Of a stretch of DNA of 64,000 nt, positions 1 through 12,229 are shown piece by piece. The stretch comes from Cordia subcordata. Taxonomy: Eukaryota; Streptophyta; Magnoliopsida; Boraginales; Cordiaceae. How positions within the stretch are numbered: position 1 is the stretch's first letter; every line of letters starts with the position of its first letter. The stretch is from contig JAPTOF010000010.1 in assembly GCA_028554755.1 (NCBI GenBank), forward strand, positions 13,340,501 to 13,404,500, read 5' to 3'. The notes under the pieces were generated by a model. It was given only the letters and a program-made list of their open reading frames with translations, did not search any database and had not been told where the DNA came from. Position numbers and translations under genes: made by a program.

Positions 1-1497
1 TACATCTTACACGGACATAATCCAAGATGCAACCTCTAATATACCAATGGGTAAGTACCAAATTTGCAATAAGCTTATTGAATAATTTTCATTATTACAT
101 CTTACATAACTTTGGTTCCTAACTTTACATTATCCATATTAGATGTAATCAGGATTGTCATTGACCATTGTGAGCGAAAAACAGTATTAACGGTTAGTGG
201 TGAAACTACTCTATAAGAATTCATCATCATCAACCAAGTGTAAGCCATTATATCATTACACACTCTGTTTTTGCCAATTTTTGATAATTATAGTAAATAA
301 TGTAAAAGGTTTTTGGGTTAACTTTCAAAACTAAAGGGTAAGGCCAATGATTTTGACTCTCTGGAGGGAGCATGTACTCGCTGGAAAGAGCCTATACTTG
401 CTGCAGGTGTTGCTATCATGACTTGAACAGAAATTAAAACAATCATAATAGCAACACGACTTGTCACCTCAATATTTTATGGTAATGTTTTTTTCTTGGA
501 ACTGAACTATATTGATTCAATCACTTAGATGATATGCATCATCAACTAAATATTATTGTAAACATGATATTGTAGGTAAATCATTATGCTCAACAGGAAA
601 TTCTACAATAATAGTTGACCCTTCAACTCTTGAAGCTGAAGCATTACGTAGGTGGTATGTTGTTTATGAAATACTTTAACTAGCCTATATTATTTGTATA
701 TCCTAATTTGACCACCTTTCTTCTCTAATTGTGATCAGACTTGTTGTCTCCTCAAACCACCGTATATTCTGATAAAATTTGACATTATACCTCAATTTCA
801 GTTAATTTACCATCACCAATTATCAAATATCATTAGCCTATTTTTTAACTAACAATTTCTAATATCTACCAACTATGTTATAACTTTTGCTCAATTTAGG
901 CATGATGAGAACCAAGGAGTGCTCAATGCAATAATTTCTGAAAAGAAATATTGGTGTCATACAACATGTGATACCTCTAGCATGACATTAAATACACTTA
1001 CAATTGCCAATGTGCTATTAGATCAGAATGAAAGTTTTCCAAGAAATGCAATTCAATTCGATTCTCTTTATATATGGTCAACATCATTAATCCTATCCAA
1101 TGAACAACTCAAGAAGTTCTATGTTGAAGGAAAACTTAACATTAGTGATCAACAGCAAGAGTTTTCTTACATGGAATGTGAGAATTGTAAGAGACCAATG
1201 TGCTTGGATTATGATTAGGACTATCAATATATTGGCTGTCAAAAAATAACCAAGTCAAACCCATGGTAGAAATTTCTAGACTCAACTACCAAACACACTT
1301 ATTTATACCATAAATATCTATTTATTTTATATAACAATTGACAAATCTTCTATTTTCAATCTCTATTTTTTAGGTCGAAAATTGTCGTAAATGTGAGAGA
1401 TAAAATAGGAGTACTTCCGGTTACGATTTACAACAATAATACAAAGAACTTTGAAGGAATGAGTGCACTAGAATGCATGAACAAGATTACCAAGGTA
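1..1497 (+). pseudogene. Replication protein A large-subunit (RPA70)-like gene fragment, broken exons
   Basis: Exon-like islands separated by AT-rich, intron-like DNA read in order like an RPA70-type single-stranded DNA-binding protein. They are about 1-51 (ends before gtaag), 140-217, 574-652 (a GKSLCSTGNSTIIVDPSTLE-type segment, typical of the second OB fold of plant RPA1 paralogues), 901-1218 and 1375-1495. The 919-1218 stretch ends in a segment with CENCKRPMC, resembling the start of the C-terminal zinc-ribbon OB fold, and then meets a TAG stop. The 1375-1495 island resembles the following part of the same fold. Known of the family: RPA binds ssDNA in replication and repair, and plant genomes hold many truncated, transposon-scattered RPA1-like copies. 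Inferred: this copy is truncated at the window edge and has an in-frame stop in the zinc-ribbon exon, so it is probably a pseudogene. A lineage-specific gene with unusual splicing remains possible. Confidence 0.55.
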
Positions 1498-2349
1498 ATA
1501 CTGCAAATTTTCAATTTCAATATTAACTTGAATATTAATATTTGTAATAAAGACATAAGTTAACATATAGGATGAAAACTGTCCTTTGATGACATAAACA
1601 ATGCTTTTGGAGAAACGGTTTACAAAATGTAAATCAAAGCTAAAAGATGAGACTTAAGCTATCGGGATCAAGAACAAATCTAGCATACCGTTATTTCAAT
1701 TAACCAGAAAATCTTTCCGGCCAGTGCAAGTACATTTTTAGCATATGTCATCCACATTATTAAACTACTATACTTCTTACTAACCAACATATCCTCAAAT
1801 TTGATCTATAGCATGGTTTTGCAATAATTAAACAATCCGCATTTTTACCCATTTACTTTCATGTTTTGCTCCATCTATCACAGACATCATCTTCAAAGGA
1901 TATCAACATTGAATCGTAGCCATCAACAACTACCAACGCTATAAGGACTGAAAAATAATGCTACTCCTCCAAGGCAACTTTTGCTTTTTGTGCAGTTGTA
2001 ATACTAGAATAATATTGTAAGGTAAGTTTTGATCTACTACAAGAACTAAAGAACATTACTGCTCCTCCATTGCAACTTTTGATTTTTGTGCAGTTGTAAT
2101 ACTGCAATAACATTGTATGTCATGTTTTGATCTTTGCATAATTATATCACTGTATATATGTTAGAAAGTCTTACAGTCTGTATATAGTCGGACAAACTTG
2201 GAGTAAGAATTTCAATCTTTATATGTATAACATATGACCAATATCTATATGTAAATATGGTTCTTCTTAGAATGTGAAAAATGCATAGTTAGGGAAGAGT
2301 TAAGGAAATCAAATACAACTAACCCCTAATATATTAAAGCCCTGATTTG
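1498..2349. other. Intergenic, no gene recognised
   Basis: AT-rich DNA with no long reading frame or recognisable motif. A stretch of about 55 bp recurs imperfectly near 1960-2020 and 2040-2110 (ctcctccaaggcaactttt / ctcctccattgcaactttt, each followed by tgtgcagttgtaatact), a short local duplication. Otherwise I see nothing here. Confidence 0.5.
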
Positions 2350-5300
2350 TCACTTTGTATCAAATGTCATTACTATAATAAAAGATCTTCTTCGTAAACG
2401 ATCTGCATCTTACATTTGTCAAAACCTGAATTAGTAAAAAAATCTGTCATTACATATCATCCCTAACCACACAAGCATAACTAATCATGCCAAGTGCTGA
2501 AGGGGACTGCACAAACTAGTAATTTAGAAAATGCGAAGAAAAAGGCCTTTGGAAGCTCCTAGACAAGAAACGATGCAATCAAGCAAAACTGAGCTTGAAA
2601 GCAGCAAAATAGGGAATTCCATGGCCAGCCCCTGAATTCAGAAAATTTCCATGACCGGCTCATGAAATGTAGACAGAGAACTTCATGACCAGGTTATGGT
2701 CAAAAAGAAATTCCATGACCAACCTAAGAAGTGCTCCAGCAAAAATTTCAATAGCTTATTTAAAGGGGTTTTAGGCCATTTTTGTTAAGATATATCCTCA
2801 TCCTATTAAAACCCTAGCCCTCCATCAGTCTCACCCATCTCAAACATACTCATTCATACACATTTACACTTAGAATCAAGCTAATCTTTGGGATCAAACA
2901 CTTGGATTTGGAGATTGAAGCAACATTTGTAAAGAAGAAGCTAAGGATGGAAGGGAAGATTCTCCTTTTCTTCTTAGTTTCTTTTATGATTAAGTAGAGA
3001 TTTAATGGGTAATTAACACTTGTTTTATGGGTTGATTTATTAAAATCTTGTAAGGGGTTTTTGATGGTTATCTATACATATATATATATATATATGTATG
3101 CTTTTTTTTTTAGGGTTTCAATGACTATCTTCTTACATGTCTATGTGTTTGATGATATGTCTCAATGAAATAGAATATATAAATTAATACTTGCTTGCTA
3201 TTAATCACTTCTATATCTTTATTTAAGCATGTCTATGTGTTTATATAAAGAATCTATGGAGTGGGTAATGTATTCATACATATACGTGTTTGATGTGTAT
3301 GAGTTGTGTATATTTGTATATAGTGTTTGCATACACTTCTTAGGGTATTTTTGAGTTTAATTGAAGGCATTTGGTGTGTGCTTATGCAAGAATTAGAGAC
3401 ATTTATGCATATAAAGTCTAAGTGCACAAATATTTCACTTAGTGCTTTATTTCAATGTTTTAGGTGAGGTTTAGGAGCCATATTGAGTTCAATGGAAGAT
3501 GTATAAGGCATGGGTAAGGCTTGACGATACATCTAGGTATGAAGATATGAAGGACAACAAGCTTGGAGGCTATCAGAAGAGGTTCGAGGCAAAATGAGGC
3601 AAAATGTAAGCGAAATGAACCTGAAAGGTGCAAAATTGGAGAAGCTGGCTAAGTGGCCTTTAGGGAGGCGGTCGATCACCTCATTCAGCTGCCAAAACCA
3701 GAAAGAAAAGCTCCACTATTGGCTAAGTGATGCCCTGGAGCCAGTTGACCAACTAGGTCAATCTGTAGTTGCAAATTTTGCCTATATGGCCATTTTGAGG
3801 GGGAGGAACTTTTATTTCTTAAAACCCTAATAAATCCTAACCCTTTTTCCACTTCACCAAACACCCAAAACCATCATCACACACCAAACCAAGCAAGGAT
3901 TGAAGCTTGCAACAAGAGATTGGAGGGTTTTGCTTTGGATTTAAGCAAGGGATTGAAGGGAGTTTCTTATTCCTTTTCTTATTCTTGTAAATATACTTTG
4001 TATTTGAGTTAGATCGAGGGTTGATTAATGTTGTATATTAGATTAGGGCTTTGAATAAAGGATTTGTGCATATCTTTGGCTCTTAATACATGTATCTTTA
4101 CATTGATTAATGGCATGAATCAATAGGTCTATGTGTTGAGAATCAAACATGTCTATGTGTTTGTTAAAATGCCTAAGTAAAGATGTATGTGTTTTTTTGT
4201 GCTTAAATGCTATCAATAGTGGTGTCACCTTAGCCTTAATCCATGCTAACGACAAGAGTCTTATTTGCAACTAATATGTGTTGATTAATATGCTTAATTG
4301 ATGATTTAGTGTGATAGGAGTATACCTCTAATCTAAAACAAATACTAAAAGGGTACCCACTAGCACTTGTTAATGCTCTAGGTGTCTAATTTCTAGTTTG
4401 AAACAATACTAATAGGTTAGTCTCCTGATTAGGACATTAATCAACACCAAAGACGGCAATTAAGCCATAGATAGCCTGAACCATTATAATAGCCCGAGTC
4501 TAGTTGCAACACAATCACCCGAGATCCCTTTCCACCTTACAAAGATAGTTTTAGGTTTAGGTTTTATTTTAGAACCCCCTTCAATCAAAAAGACCAAAAA
4601 TACTTCAACACACACACGTAGCTAGTTTTAGACACCTGAGCACATGGAGACCAAACTAAGGTAGGCGCCCTGTGGAGACATACCCACATTTGTATCCACT
4701 ACACCATAAACAATCCGTATGCTTATAGGTTTAAAACATACATCAATGTTTATATGTCTTAATAGCAAACCATGCTTCAATAGCATACATGTTGGTTCTT
4801 ATTGCTCAATATGGTGTAGTCCAAGCATGTCTATGTGCTTAGTAGTTGAATATGTCTATGTGTTCACAAATGCCATGATTGAGAACATGTATTGATTTTT
4901 GCTTTAAAGCTTGACCTGCTATTGTGATGCTTTGATTGATGGCGCTTAAGTAATAATTAAGCTTTGTTGAGTTTCCTTTAGTTTTAAACTTAGCTAATAG
5001 GCTTCCAGCTTAATTTAAATCGACCTTAGATGGTCTTGCCTTTAAACCTAGCCAATGGTTTAGACAATATGGTAAGATCAATCAACGTCACCTAGAACCC
5101 TAAGTACCTAGCTCGAAAACACTAGGTCATAAGGACCACGCTATACTCTAGGGACGATCAACCTAACGATAGACCCGCATCAAGGCCTAGGAGATAATAA
5201 GGTAGTTATTTAGGACTCTAGCTAAGAGCAATCTAGAAAACCTATAAAAAAGCCCTCATTAAGAGTGCAATAATTGCCCACAAGTAAGTGTAGATTACCC

Positions 5301-5640
5301 TAATCTTCAATTCCGTTATTTGCCTCCCTTAGATAGCTTGATTCCATCACCATCTCCACACACACACACACTTTATTTTTCTTGTATTTAGCTTAGATTT
5401 ATTTTTCCTCAAGCTCCATTCAATCTAAAACCCAAAAAGATCAATAGATTAGGTCTTTTCTTTTGTAGCTTCCTAAAACACATAGCTTAGAACCACTCCC
5501 CATTCTCGCCTCCTTGTGGGTACGACCCATACTTGCACAACTAGGCTACAAATGACTAGCGCATTTGCGGGGTAATTTAAGACTTATGCTTGGAATTCGC
5601 ACCAAGTTTTTGGCGCTGTTGCTGAGGAGGTACGATTGTT
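2350..5640 (+). mobile_element. Ty3/Gypsy-like LTR material (Athila/Tat type), at least two related LTR-like units
   Basis: Two stretches share a layout: a promoter-like segment, then an 'aaccctaa...' leader (about 2800 and 3825), then a 'ggattgaag...' segment. The 16-bp motif CATGTCTATGTGTTTG or close variants recurs at about 3136, 3228, 4148, 4826 and 4852. The downstream unit ends just before a primer-binding-site-like sequence at 5611-5628, as expected for the 3' edge of a 5' LTR. No gag or pol frame remains. The start of the LTR cannot be fixed by eye, and the two units may be nested or one may be a truncated older copy. Confidence 0.5.
5611..5628 (+). other. Primer-binding site of a Gypsy-type retrotransposon
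   Basis: TGGCGCTGTTGCTGAGGA differs at a few bases from the TGGCGCCGTTGCCGGGGA-type site that plant Athila/Tat-lineage elements use to prime reverse transcription from a host tRNA. It marks the junction between an upstream LTR and downstream internal DNA. Confidence 0.65.
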
Positions 5641-5776
5641 TGGTTTCTTTATTTTGTCTGTTTTAAATGATTACATGTTTCATTGGCTTTCTTGGTATAG
5701 TTTCCTTCATTAGTTTATCATCTTGCTTTCCATTTGATATATCTTGCTATTTTGAGTTTACTTTTGCCTTCTTATA

Positions 5777-7109
5777 TGTGGGTGCAAATATCTTAAGAGG
5801 GGGGGGTGAATTAAGATATAAATGCTAATTTTCGTTTTTAAAATTTGCAGTAAATTTACAACTCTAACAAGCAATATATCAAACACAATAAAGGCAAGAT
5901 AATTAGAATGAACTTAAAGGCAAAGAGAAGAGAGACAAACGATTTTTAGGTGGTTCGGCCAAGCCTACGTCCACCGCCCAAGGAATCTCCCCTTAGGACT
6001 TCAAGAACTTCCACTAGAATGCTTCTTCAAAACTTGGTGAAGCACAAACCAAGATTTTACACCCTCTTTGAAGTCTTTCTTCAAAGAATCCAAGAGCTAC
6101 ACTCTATAGGATTTCCTCACACTTTACAAGCTAAGAATGGATATTTCTCACAATGATTTAAGCTCACAAAGTGTGTAGATATTCAAAGTATGACAAGAAT
6201 TTGAATATGAGAATTTCCTCAAGAAGAGAAAATGATAAGCTCTTGAAAGCTCAAAATATTGCAAGAATTGGCTCGAGAAGGATTGAATGATAATAAAAGC
6301 TTTAGCACACTTCACTTGATTGATTAAAACTTGTATTTGAATGTGTATTTATAGAGGATTGAGGGTTAGGGATTTGGTAGGTGAAAGGGGATTGAAAAAA
6401 CTCGGACAGAACGGTAAGAAACGACTAGTGCATTTATTACAGCCCCGTTCAGCCGGTCGTCCGGCTTGGTCGTCCGGCTTGCCTTTCACCCTCTCTGACT
6501 AGGCCGGACGCCTTAGCCGGTCGACCGGCTAGGGGGTCCGGCTTTTACCTTCACTCTTTGAATAGGCCGGGCGACCACCCCAGTCAGCCGGTCGACCGGC
6601 TTAGGGGTTCGGCCATTCCAGAAAAGAAGTAAAGCCAGATTCCTTTGAAAAAACAAGCTCAAGTATATTTTCACAACTCCAAGTAATTTTGTATAAATAT
6701 GTAAACACGTGTTGTGAATGAAAACACCCCAAAAACTTATTTTGACTCAATATATGCATTCAAATACATTTGTGCATAATTTTAAAAGTACAATACTTGA
6801 GAAAAATTTTGCAATGATAAGGAAAATTGTTTTGAGCCAAGTCTACACAATATAAAGGCATTTCACAAGAAGAGCAAAAAAAAATAAGTCCGGTATCCCT
6901 TATGTCTTCTCTTCTCCTCCTTATGCCTTCTCAACTTTTCTCTTCTCCTCCTTATGCCTTCTCAACTTTTCTTTTCTCCAAATGATCCTTTATGCACATC
7001 TTCATATTTTCCAAGCTTCATATGATATTCTCATTTCACAAGAAGCTGTTTAGTCAAATGCATATATATATTTTCATCATCAAAATCAATAAAGAATATT
7101 TAGCTAACA
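5777..7109 (+). mobile_element. Solo LTR (probably copia-type), 1333 bp, 5-bp target duplication
   Basis: The unit begins TGTGGGTGC, ends GCTAACA (TG...CA), and is bracketed by the direct 5-bp repeat TTATA at 5772-5776 and 7110-7114. Near its start is the 'ttaagagggggggtgaatta' segment often seen at the left end of plant copia LTRs. It also holds two copies of a 16-bp perfect palindrome (see findings). No internal domain or second LTR is present, so it is a solo LTR left by LTR-LTR recombination. It sits inside the older Gypsy-like sequence. Confidence 0.75.
6515..6601. repeat. Two perfect 16-bp palindromes in a GC-rich island
   Basis: AGCCGGTCGACCGGCT occurs at 6515-6530 and again at 6586-6601. 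Related half-sites (ccggtcgtccggct) lie between about 6450 and 6480. The island is far more GC-rich than its surroundings and lies inside the solo LTR. Confidence 0.85.
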
Positions 7110-7114
7110 TTATA

Positions 7115-9744
7115 TATTTTGTTTGCATTGCTTAAGTTCCTTTTTCTTGTTTTTAGTAGTTTCTTAGGACTTGTGGGTTACTTGCTGTAGATATACAATT
7201 TGTTGAAGTATTAGGGGTCGAGAAGTGGAAGGAGTTTTCTTTTTGAGATGGCCGAGCGTTGGTAAGGTCCCACCCTTCCCCTATTCATCCTGTTCCACTG
7301 CATGATGAGTGATGTGCGTGTGGTCTTGGGCTTTACTTAGGCGTGCATTCTTTTGTGTTTTGGTTAGCTTTAAGGGTTTTATTTGTGATATTTTTAGGAA
7401 GTTTCTAGCATTTCTTAGATTAATTTGTTAGTTTTGTACTAGTTCAATTGTTGCTTACTTTGTTTTCTTGCTATTTATTAGTATTCTTCAATAAATAACC
7501 AACATCGAACCGGTTACAACTAGTGCATAAATTGAGAGAGAATTTTGGTTGAATTCCAAATTAGTAGCTTTTAGGGGATATTTATTCCATGGAATTGTAA
7601 TGGATTTTAAATAAAATATTCATTCAAGAATGTGACATTTTGACATTTGGTTTAAAATGCAACATTTTGTTTACTCGCTTAATGCTCATTCTGACACAAA
7701 CGAATGCGAATCCCATTTTCGTGAATTGTAGGAATGATATGTATTTTTAATTAAATGTAAACTTTTTCATCTTTAAGAAAATAAGAACTAAATAGTAATT
7801 AGTTAAGATTTTTAAAAGATATTAATTAGTAAACGATTGAGATTTTAGTAGTATAATAAGAACAGAGAATAAGGAATTGTAGTAATTATTTAAGTATTAA
7901 TTTATAGGTAATAACTCTTTAAAGATTTCAACAGGTTTCTAATGAATTCTAAGCAATACTTAATACTGAGATACCTTCAAAATATAATTATGAACTAAAA
8001 TTAATTGCGTGGGTCCATTTAAGGGAAGCCTCTACTTTTCCAATTCTTCGATAAAGTAAGATTTAAATAATGAAAATAGATGACAAATGTCTAAATGGAA
8101 TGATCAAGTCATGTACAAACAACATTCAAATACACCGGTGTTAGCAAGCGTCATTACATGTTACTAAATTAGTTAAAACAATAATTTAAAGATGGTTAAT
8201 AATGAATTCATTAAATAGATCAACTAATTGTTAATTTAATATTAACAACAATGAAATGGATAACAAATTATTGTAGAGTATTAATTAATTAATGAAGTGT
8301 CAACCTTTGATAGGTAAATATAAAGAAACAGCAGCCTAAGCAATAAGTGGAAGTGCTGACTAATGGATATGAAAATCAGCTGTCAATAGAAAATACAAAA
8401 TTTATATGAAAACATAAAAGGAAATTAGTGATATTGAAGTAAGCTTGATTACAAAATATGAAATTGGACCAGAAATAGTGAAACAATTTGAGGTTATAAT
8501 AGATTCTACTAACATAAAAACACTGAAAAATAATACTTACCTGTGACATGCTAAAGATGGCATCATTCTTCATTTCGTCCCAAGGAATCAACACTACAAC
8601 TAAAGATGGAATAAGGGCAATTAAAGTTAAATATTATAAAAATAAGCTCTCATTGGTGAAATATTAAGAAATTAAAACTAAAATTCCAAAAAGTTAAAAA
8701 AAATGGAAAATTTAAAAATAAAGAAACACCAAACCAGATATTGAAATATTTGAATAACTAAAAATAGAAAATTTTAGAAACTAATAATTTAAAAAAAAAA
8801 CTCAGAAGTGAAAATTTAAAAATATGAATTAAAGAAATGATATTAAAAATTTTAAAGTAAATAAAAAAGTAATGTGCTCGCTAAAATATTTGTGACAAAC
8901 ACATTAAAAATAATAGCCATTCTATTGATTTGCTTTGACCTGCGGATGCCAGAGAATAGACTTTTCAAATTTTAAATTTATAGTTTTTTTTGTGATTTCA
9001 AAGCAAATATATGATCTCATATTTCTTTAATAACCTCACAATTTTATGTTTTAGCACGATTATTTCAATACAATGTTTTTCTTCTTGCATTGCAGGTGTT
9101 GGCTTCTATTCTTGGGCATTTAAAGTTCAACACTTCTAAGTTAGTGACACGCATTGCTTATTTTACTTTTGCCATTTTCTTGCTCTGTGTTCAACTGGTA
9201 ATTTGACTCTCTTTTTCTCACTCTGCATCTATGTGCTTTTTCATGTTTGGATGCTTACATGTGCATAACTTACATTGCCATAGAAGATAATTCTTATATA
9301 TTAATTAATAAGCAAAATATGATTAAGCCCTACAATAAAAAGGAAAAGCTAGAATTTATAAACTATAAATCAATACTTTATATCATTTGAAGACAATAGA
9401 ATCTATAAGCATTATAACAAAGAGTAGAAAGTCAAAAAATTGAGATACAAAATAAATTCCTCAATATCATTTATCTCACAAAGAGAGATCTAACAACTAT
9501 CAAAATACCTACATATTCAAACTCCCTACGGAAATCTCTTCTTATTAGTAGCTCCAGTCCAATCCAATCTAACCAATCCAAATACAATCCATGAGTAATA
9601 CACGAGAATTTACAAAGATAATGGTAGAAAAGTTGAAATTAAACAAATAACTTTTGAACTATTCTCTATGGAGCTCTCTATTACATATATTAACCAGAAT
9701 ATACCTTCTACATTAGAAGGTTTATTATTGTATGTTGCACTAAT
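7115..9744. other. AT-rich intergenic DNA with two exon-like islands
   Basis: The first 300 bp probably continue the internal part of the Gypsy-like element. Most of the rest is low-complexity AT-rich sequence. Two short islands look like relic exons. The first, 9096-9198 (+), lies between a tgcag acceptor and a gtaatt donor and reads as about 34 mostly hydrophobic residues. The second is on the minus strand at about 8541-8600, ends at a GTAAGT donor and reads VLIPWDEMKNDAIFSMSQ. Neither can be assigned to a family by eye. Confidence 0.4.
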
Positions 9745-9749
9745 TTGAA

Positions 9750-10233
9750 TATTAAGAAAATCGAGGACACACGCACACACATGAAAGCATTGTAGAAAAC
9801 GCACACAAAGACCACACGATATTTTTAATGTGGTTTGGCCCTCTACCTACGTCCATGATCCCCTTCGGGATAAATTCCATTATTTAACAATAATGGATGC
9901 AACTCAGGTGATGACTTTTTGCACGGGCAAAAAAGTCTAAACCCTTCCCCAACGGAGTTCTTACAATTGTTCTATCCTCAACAGAACTAGAATGAATGTA
10001 AAACACTCCCGATGCTCTTAGGCTCTCTCTCTCTCACCTACACCCCCCATAGGGTGTGGCCCTAAAGCACACCAAATACACGCTACAAGATCATTTATTT
10101 ATAGGAGAGAAATCCTTGTTCCTCAAAATTTCTCCGCTACTATTTAGGCAACTTATATTTTGGTAACATAATTAATTTCCTTTCACAAGTTTCCTAATTT
10201 GTATGAGCTTAAACTTTGAGTCATAACCCAACA
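9750..10233 (-). repeat. 3' LTR of TRIM-like copy 1
   Basis: It pairs with 11095-11577; differences are scattered and few. Its outer terminal base pair has mutated (TATTAAG instead of TGTTAGG). Confidence 0.88.
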
Positions 10234-11094
10234 AATTCCTCCCTTGGTGAAAAGTCTCGAGCTTCTTTACCGCAACTGAAACCTCTTCACAGTCTTTATG
10301 CAGGAGCCCTCACTCAACAGCACTTTTCATAGCAATAGCTTTTAACGCATCCTAGCACGTTCTCTAAGTCATCACCAACATCCCTTTCCCTGCCATTAAC
10401 CTCAACCTCTCAAGGTTGTTTGCGTCCTCTCTCAACGCAAGGCATCTTGGATGTGGTCTTCTTTCCAGTAGTAGCTCTTCCCATTAATCATCTAGCTAAG
10501 AATTTGATCATTCAGCTACGCAGTCTCTCCTTGCAAGACTCCTCCCTCAAACCGAACCTTTTTCAACTAGTCTATTCATTCAAAACTTCTCTCTTCTAAA
10601 AGTTTGTTCGCTAGTCAGCAAAATGTGTTTGCTCGCACAATGTTTCAAAATATTTCTCAATTTTATCACAACTCCATCATTTTACTCAAAATTCAAGGCT
10701 CACCCATGATACATCAAGAATTTGGCAAAGCAGACCTCAAAAACGAACTCAGGATATCAAAAATCGATTGGGGACCCTCAATCAACTCAGTCAAACCCCA
10801 ACTTGCTCTCAGTCAAAGCTGGTCAAACCCTCTATTTGACCTTTTGACCACAAATTCACAAAACTTGACCTGTTTGTATCTCACAACTTGACTATCGGAT
10901 CGTCACAAAATTTTAGTAGCTTACTCTCCTTGTCATGACGGACACGCAACAACAAACGGACCGTCAATCAGACTCTGGGAAAGCCTCCAAACGTGACCAT
11001 TAGATTTGTGAATTTTTTAACTCCTCTTTGGGGTCTCTTTTTTCATTTTTCGTGCAAACCAACATCCTCCCTCTAACCTAGCTTTGATACCACT

Positions 11095-11577
11095 TGTTAG
11101 GAAAATCGAAGACACACGCACACACATCAAAGCCCAGCGAAAAAACACACACATAGAACAAGCGATATTTTTAACGTGGTTCAGCTCTCTACCTATGTCC
11201 ACGATCCCCTCCGGGATAAATTCCACTATTCAACAATAATGGGATTACAACTTAGGTGATAAGTTTTTGCACGGATAGAAAATACTAAATCTTCCCCCAA
11301 TGGAGTTCTTACAATTGCTTTATCCTTAACAGGACTAGAACGAATGTAAGACACTCTCGATGCTCTCAGGGGCTCTCTCTCACCTACACCCCTATAGGGT
11401 GTGGCCCTAAGGCACACCAAATACAAGGTACAAGACCCTCTATTTATAGGAGAGAAATCCTTGCTCCCCAAGATTTCTCCTCTACTATTTAGGCAGCTTA
11501 TATTTTGGTAATACAATTAATTGTCTTCCACAAATTTCCTAACTTGTATGTGCTTAAACTTTGAGCCATAACCCACA
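11095..11577 (-). repeat. 5' LTR of TRIM-like copy 1
   Basis: It is adjacent to the primer-binding site at 11081-11093 and pairs with 9750-10233. Confidence 0.88.
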
Positions 11578-11582
11578 TTGAA

Positions 11583-12229
11583 AATATGCTTAGTCAACAT
11601 TTTTTAAATTAAACTAATTTTGTCTAACACAATTTCAATATTGTTTATAAAAATGATGCCAATACGAGTTAGAACTTCCCATGCCACTAGAACACGGCCT
11701 CAAAGAGAAAAACTTCAAGCCTTAAAACAATCTTTAGCCTCAAGTACATGGGATGACAATTTAAATATGATAGATCATTTTATTTCAGTCAACCAAAAAA
11801 TACAAAAAGTAATTTGGAATGGTTGGGTCATAAATGACCTTCAAAAACTTAATGCTTTCCAAAATACTCTTCCAAAGATATGGGAACATATTTTTGAAAA
11901 CGTTTGGCAGCAAAAAATTTCAGCACGTATAATGAAATAATAGAAGTCTTTCTCAAAATTTATATCCGAATTGGAGCTAGCAAGACATCTGAATTATCCC
12001 ATGAAGCATAAATATCGAAAACTTACTTATGATGTTGTAGCCTATATTTGTCCACCTTCTGACTCTCTTAAATTACTAAACACTTTCTATCAGTCTTTTT
12101 CAGTTACGATCAAAGTAATATATTAGTTTCCTGTCCATATGATAGCAGTATGTAATTGCTTTAGTATATAAGCATGTTTACCTCTCCTACCCTCTTTGAC
12201 TAATGTTAGCCTTTTAACATAACATGTTG
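11583..12229. other. Spacer with one unassigned 100-codon frame
   Basis: A frame on the plus strand, open from about 11620 (in-frame Met codons at 11620 and 11653), ends at TAA 11938-11940. It is basic at its start (MPIRVRTSHATRTRPQREK) with tryptophans later, and does not look like random AT-rich translation. I do not recognise it. A second short frame (about 12001-12100) follows. It may be the relic of a mobile element's accessory protein. Confidence 0.3.

Larger units (their letters stand above)
9750..11577 (-). mobile_element. Short non-autonomous LTR retrotransposon (TRIM-like), copy 1
   Basis: Direct repeats at 9750-10233 and 11095-11577 (484 and 483 bp) flank an internal region of 861 bp with no coding capacity. 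On the minus strand the LTRs run TGTTGGGTTATG...CCTAACA. A tRNA-iMet-type primer site (TGGTATCAAAGC) lies just inside the 5' LTR (rc of 11081-11093), and a purine-rich tract (CCAAGGGAGGAATT) lies just before the 3' LTR. The 5-bp target duplication TTGAA is at 9745-9749 and 11578-11582. These are all the hallmarks of an LTR element that moves with another element's enzymes. Frames of 70-100 codons inside it are chance. A homologous copy lies at 37590-39421. Confidence 0.88.

Noticed and set aside
7240..7275. 'gagatggccgagcgttggtaagg' resembles the 5' half and A box of a tRNA-Leu/Ser gene
   Set aside because: No matching acceptor-stem 3' strand, anticodon arm or T-loop (GGTTCGAATCC-like) follows at the right distance. 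It is probably gag-start or leader sequence of the Gypsy-like element.
11226..11516. 96-codon minus-strand frame
   Set aside because: It lies entirely within the 5' LTR of the TRIM-like element and is broken in the other LTR.
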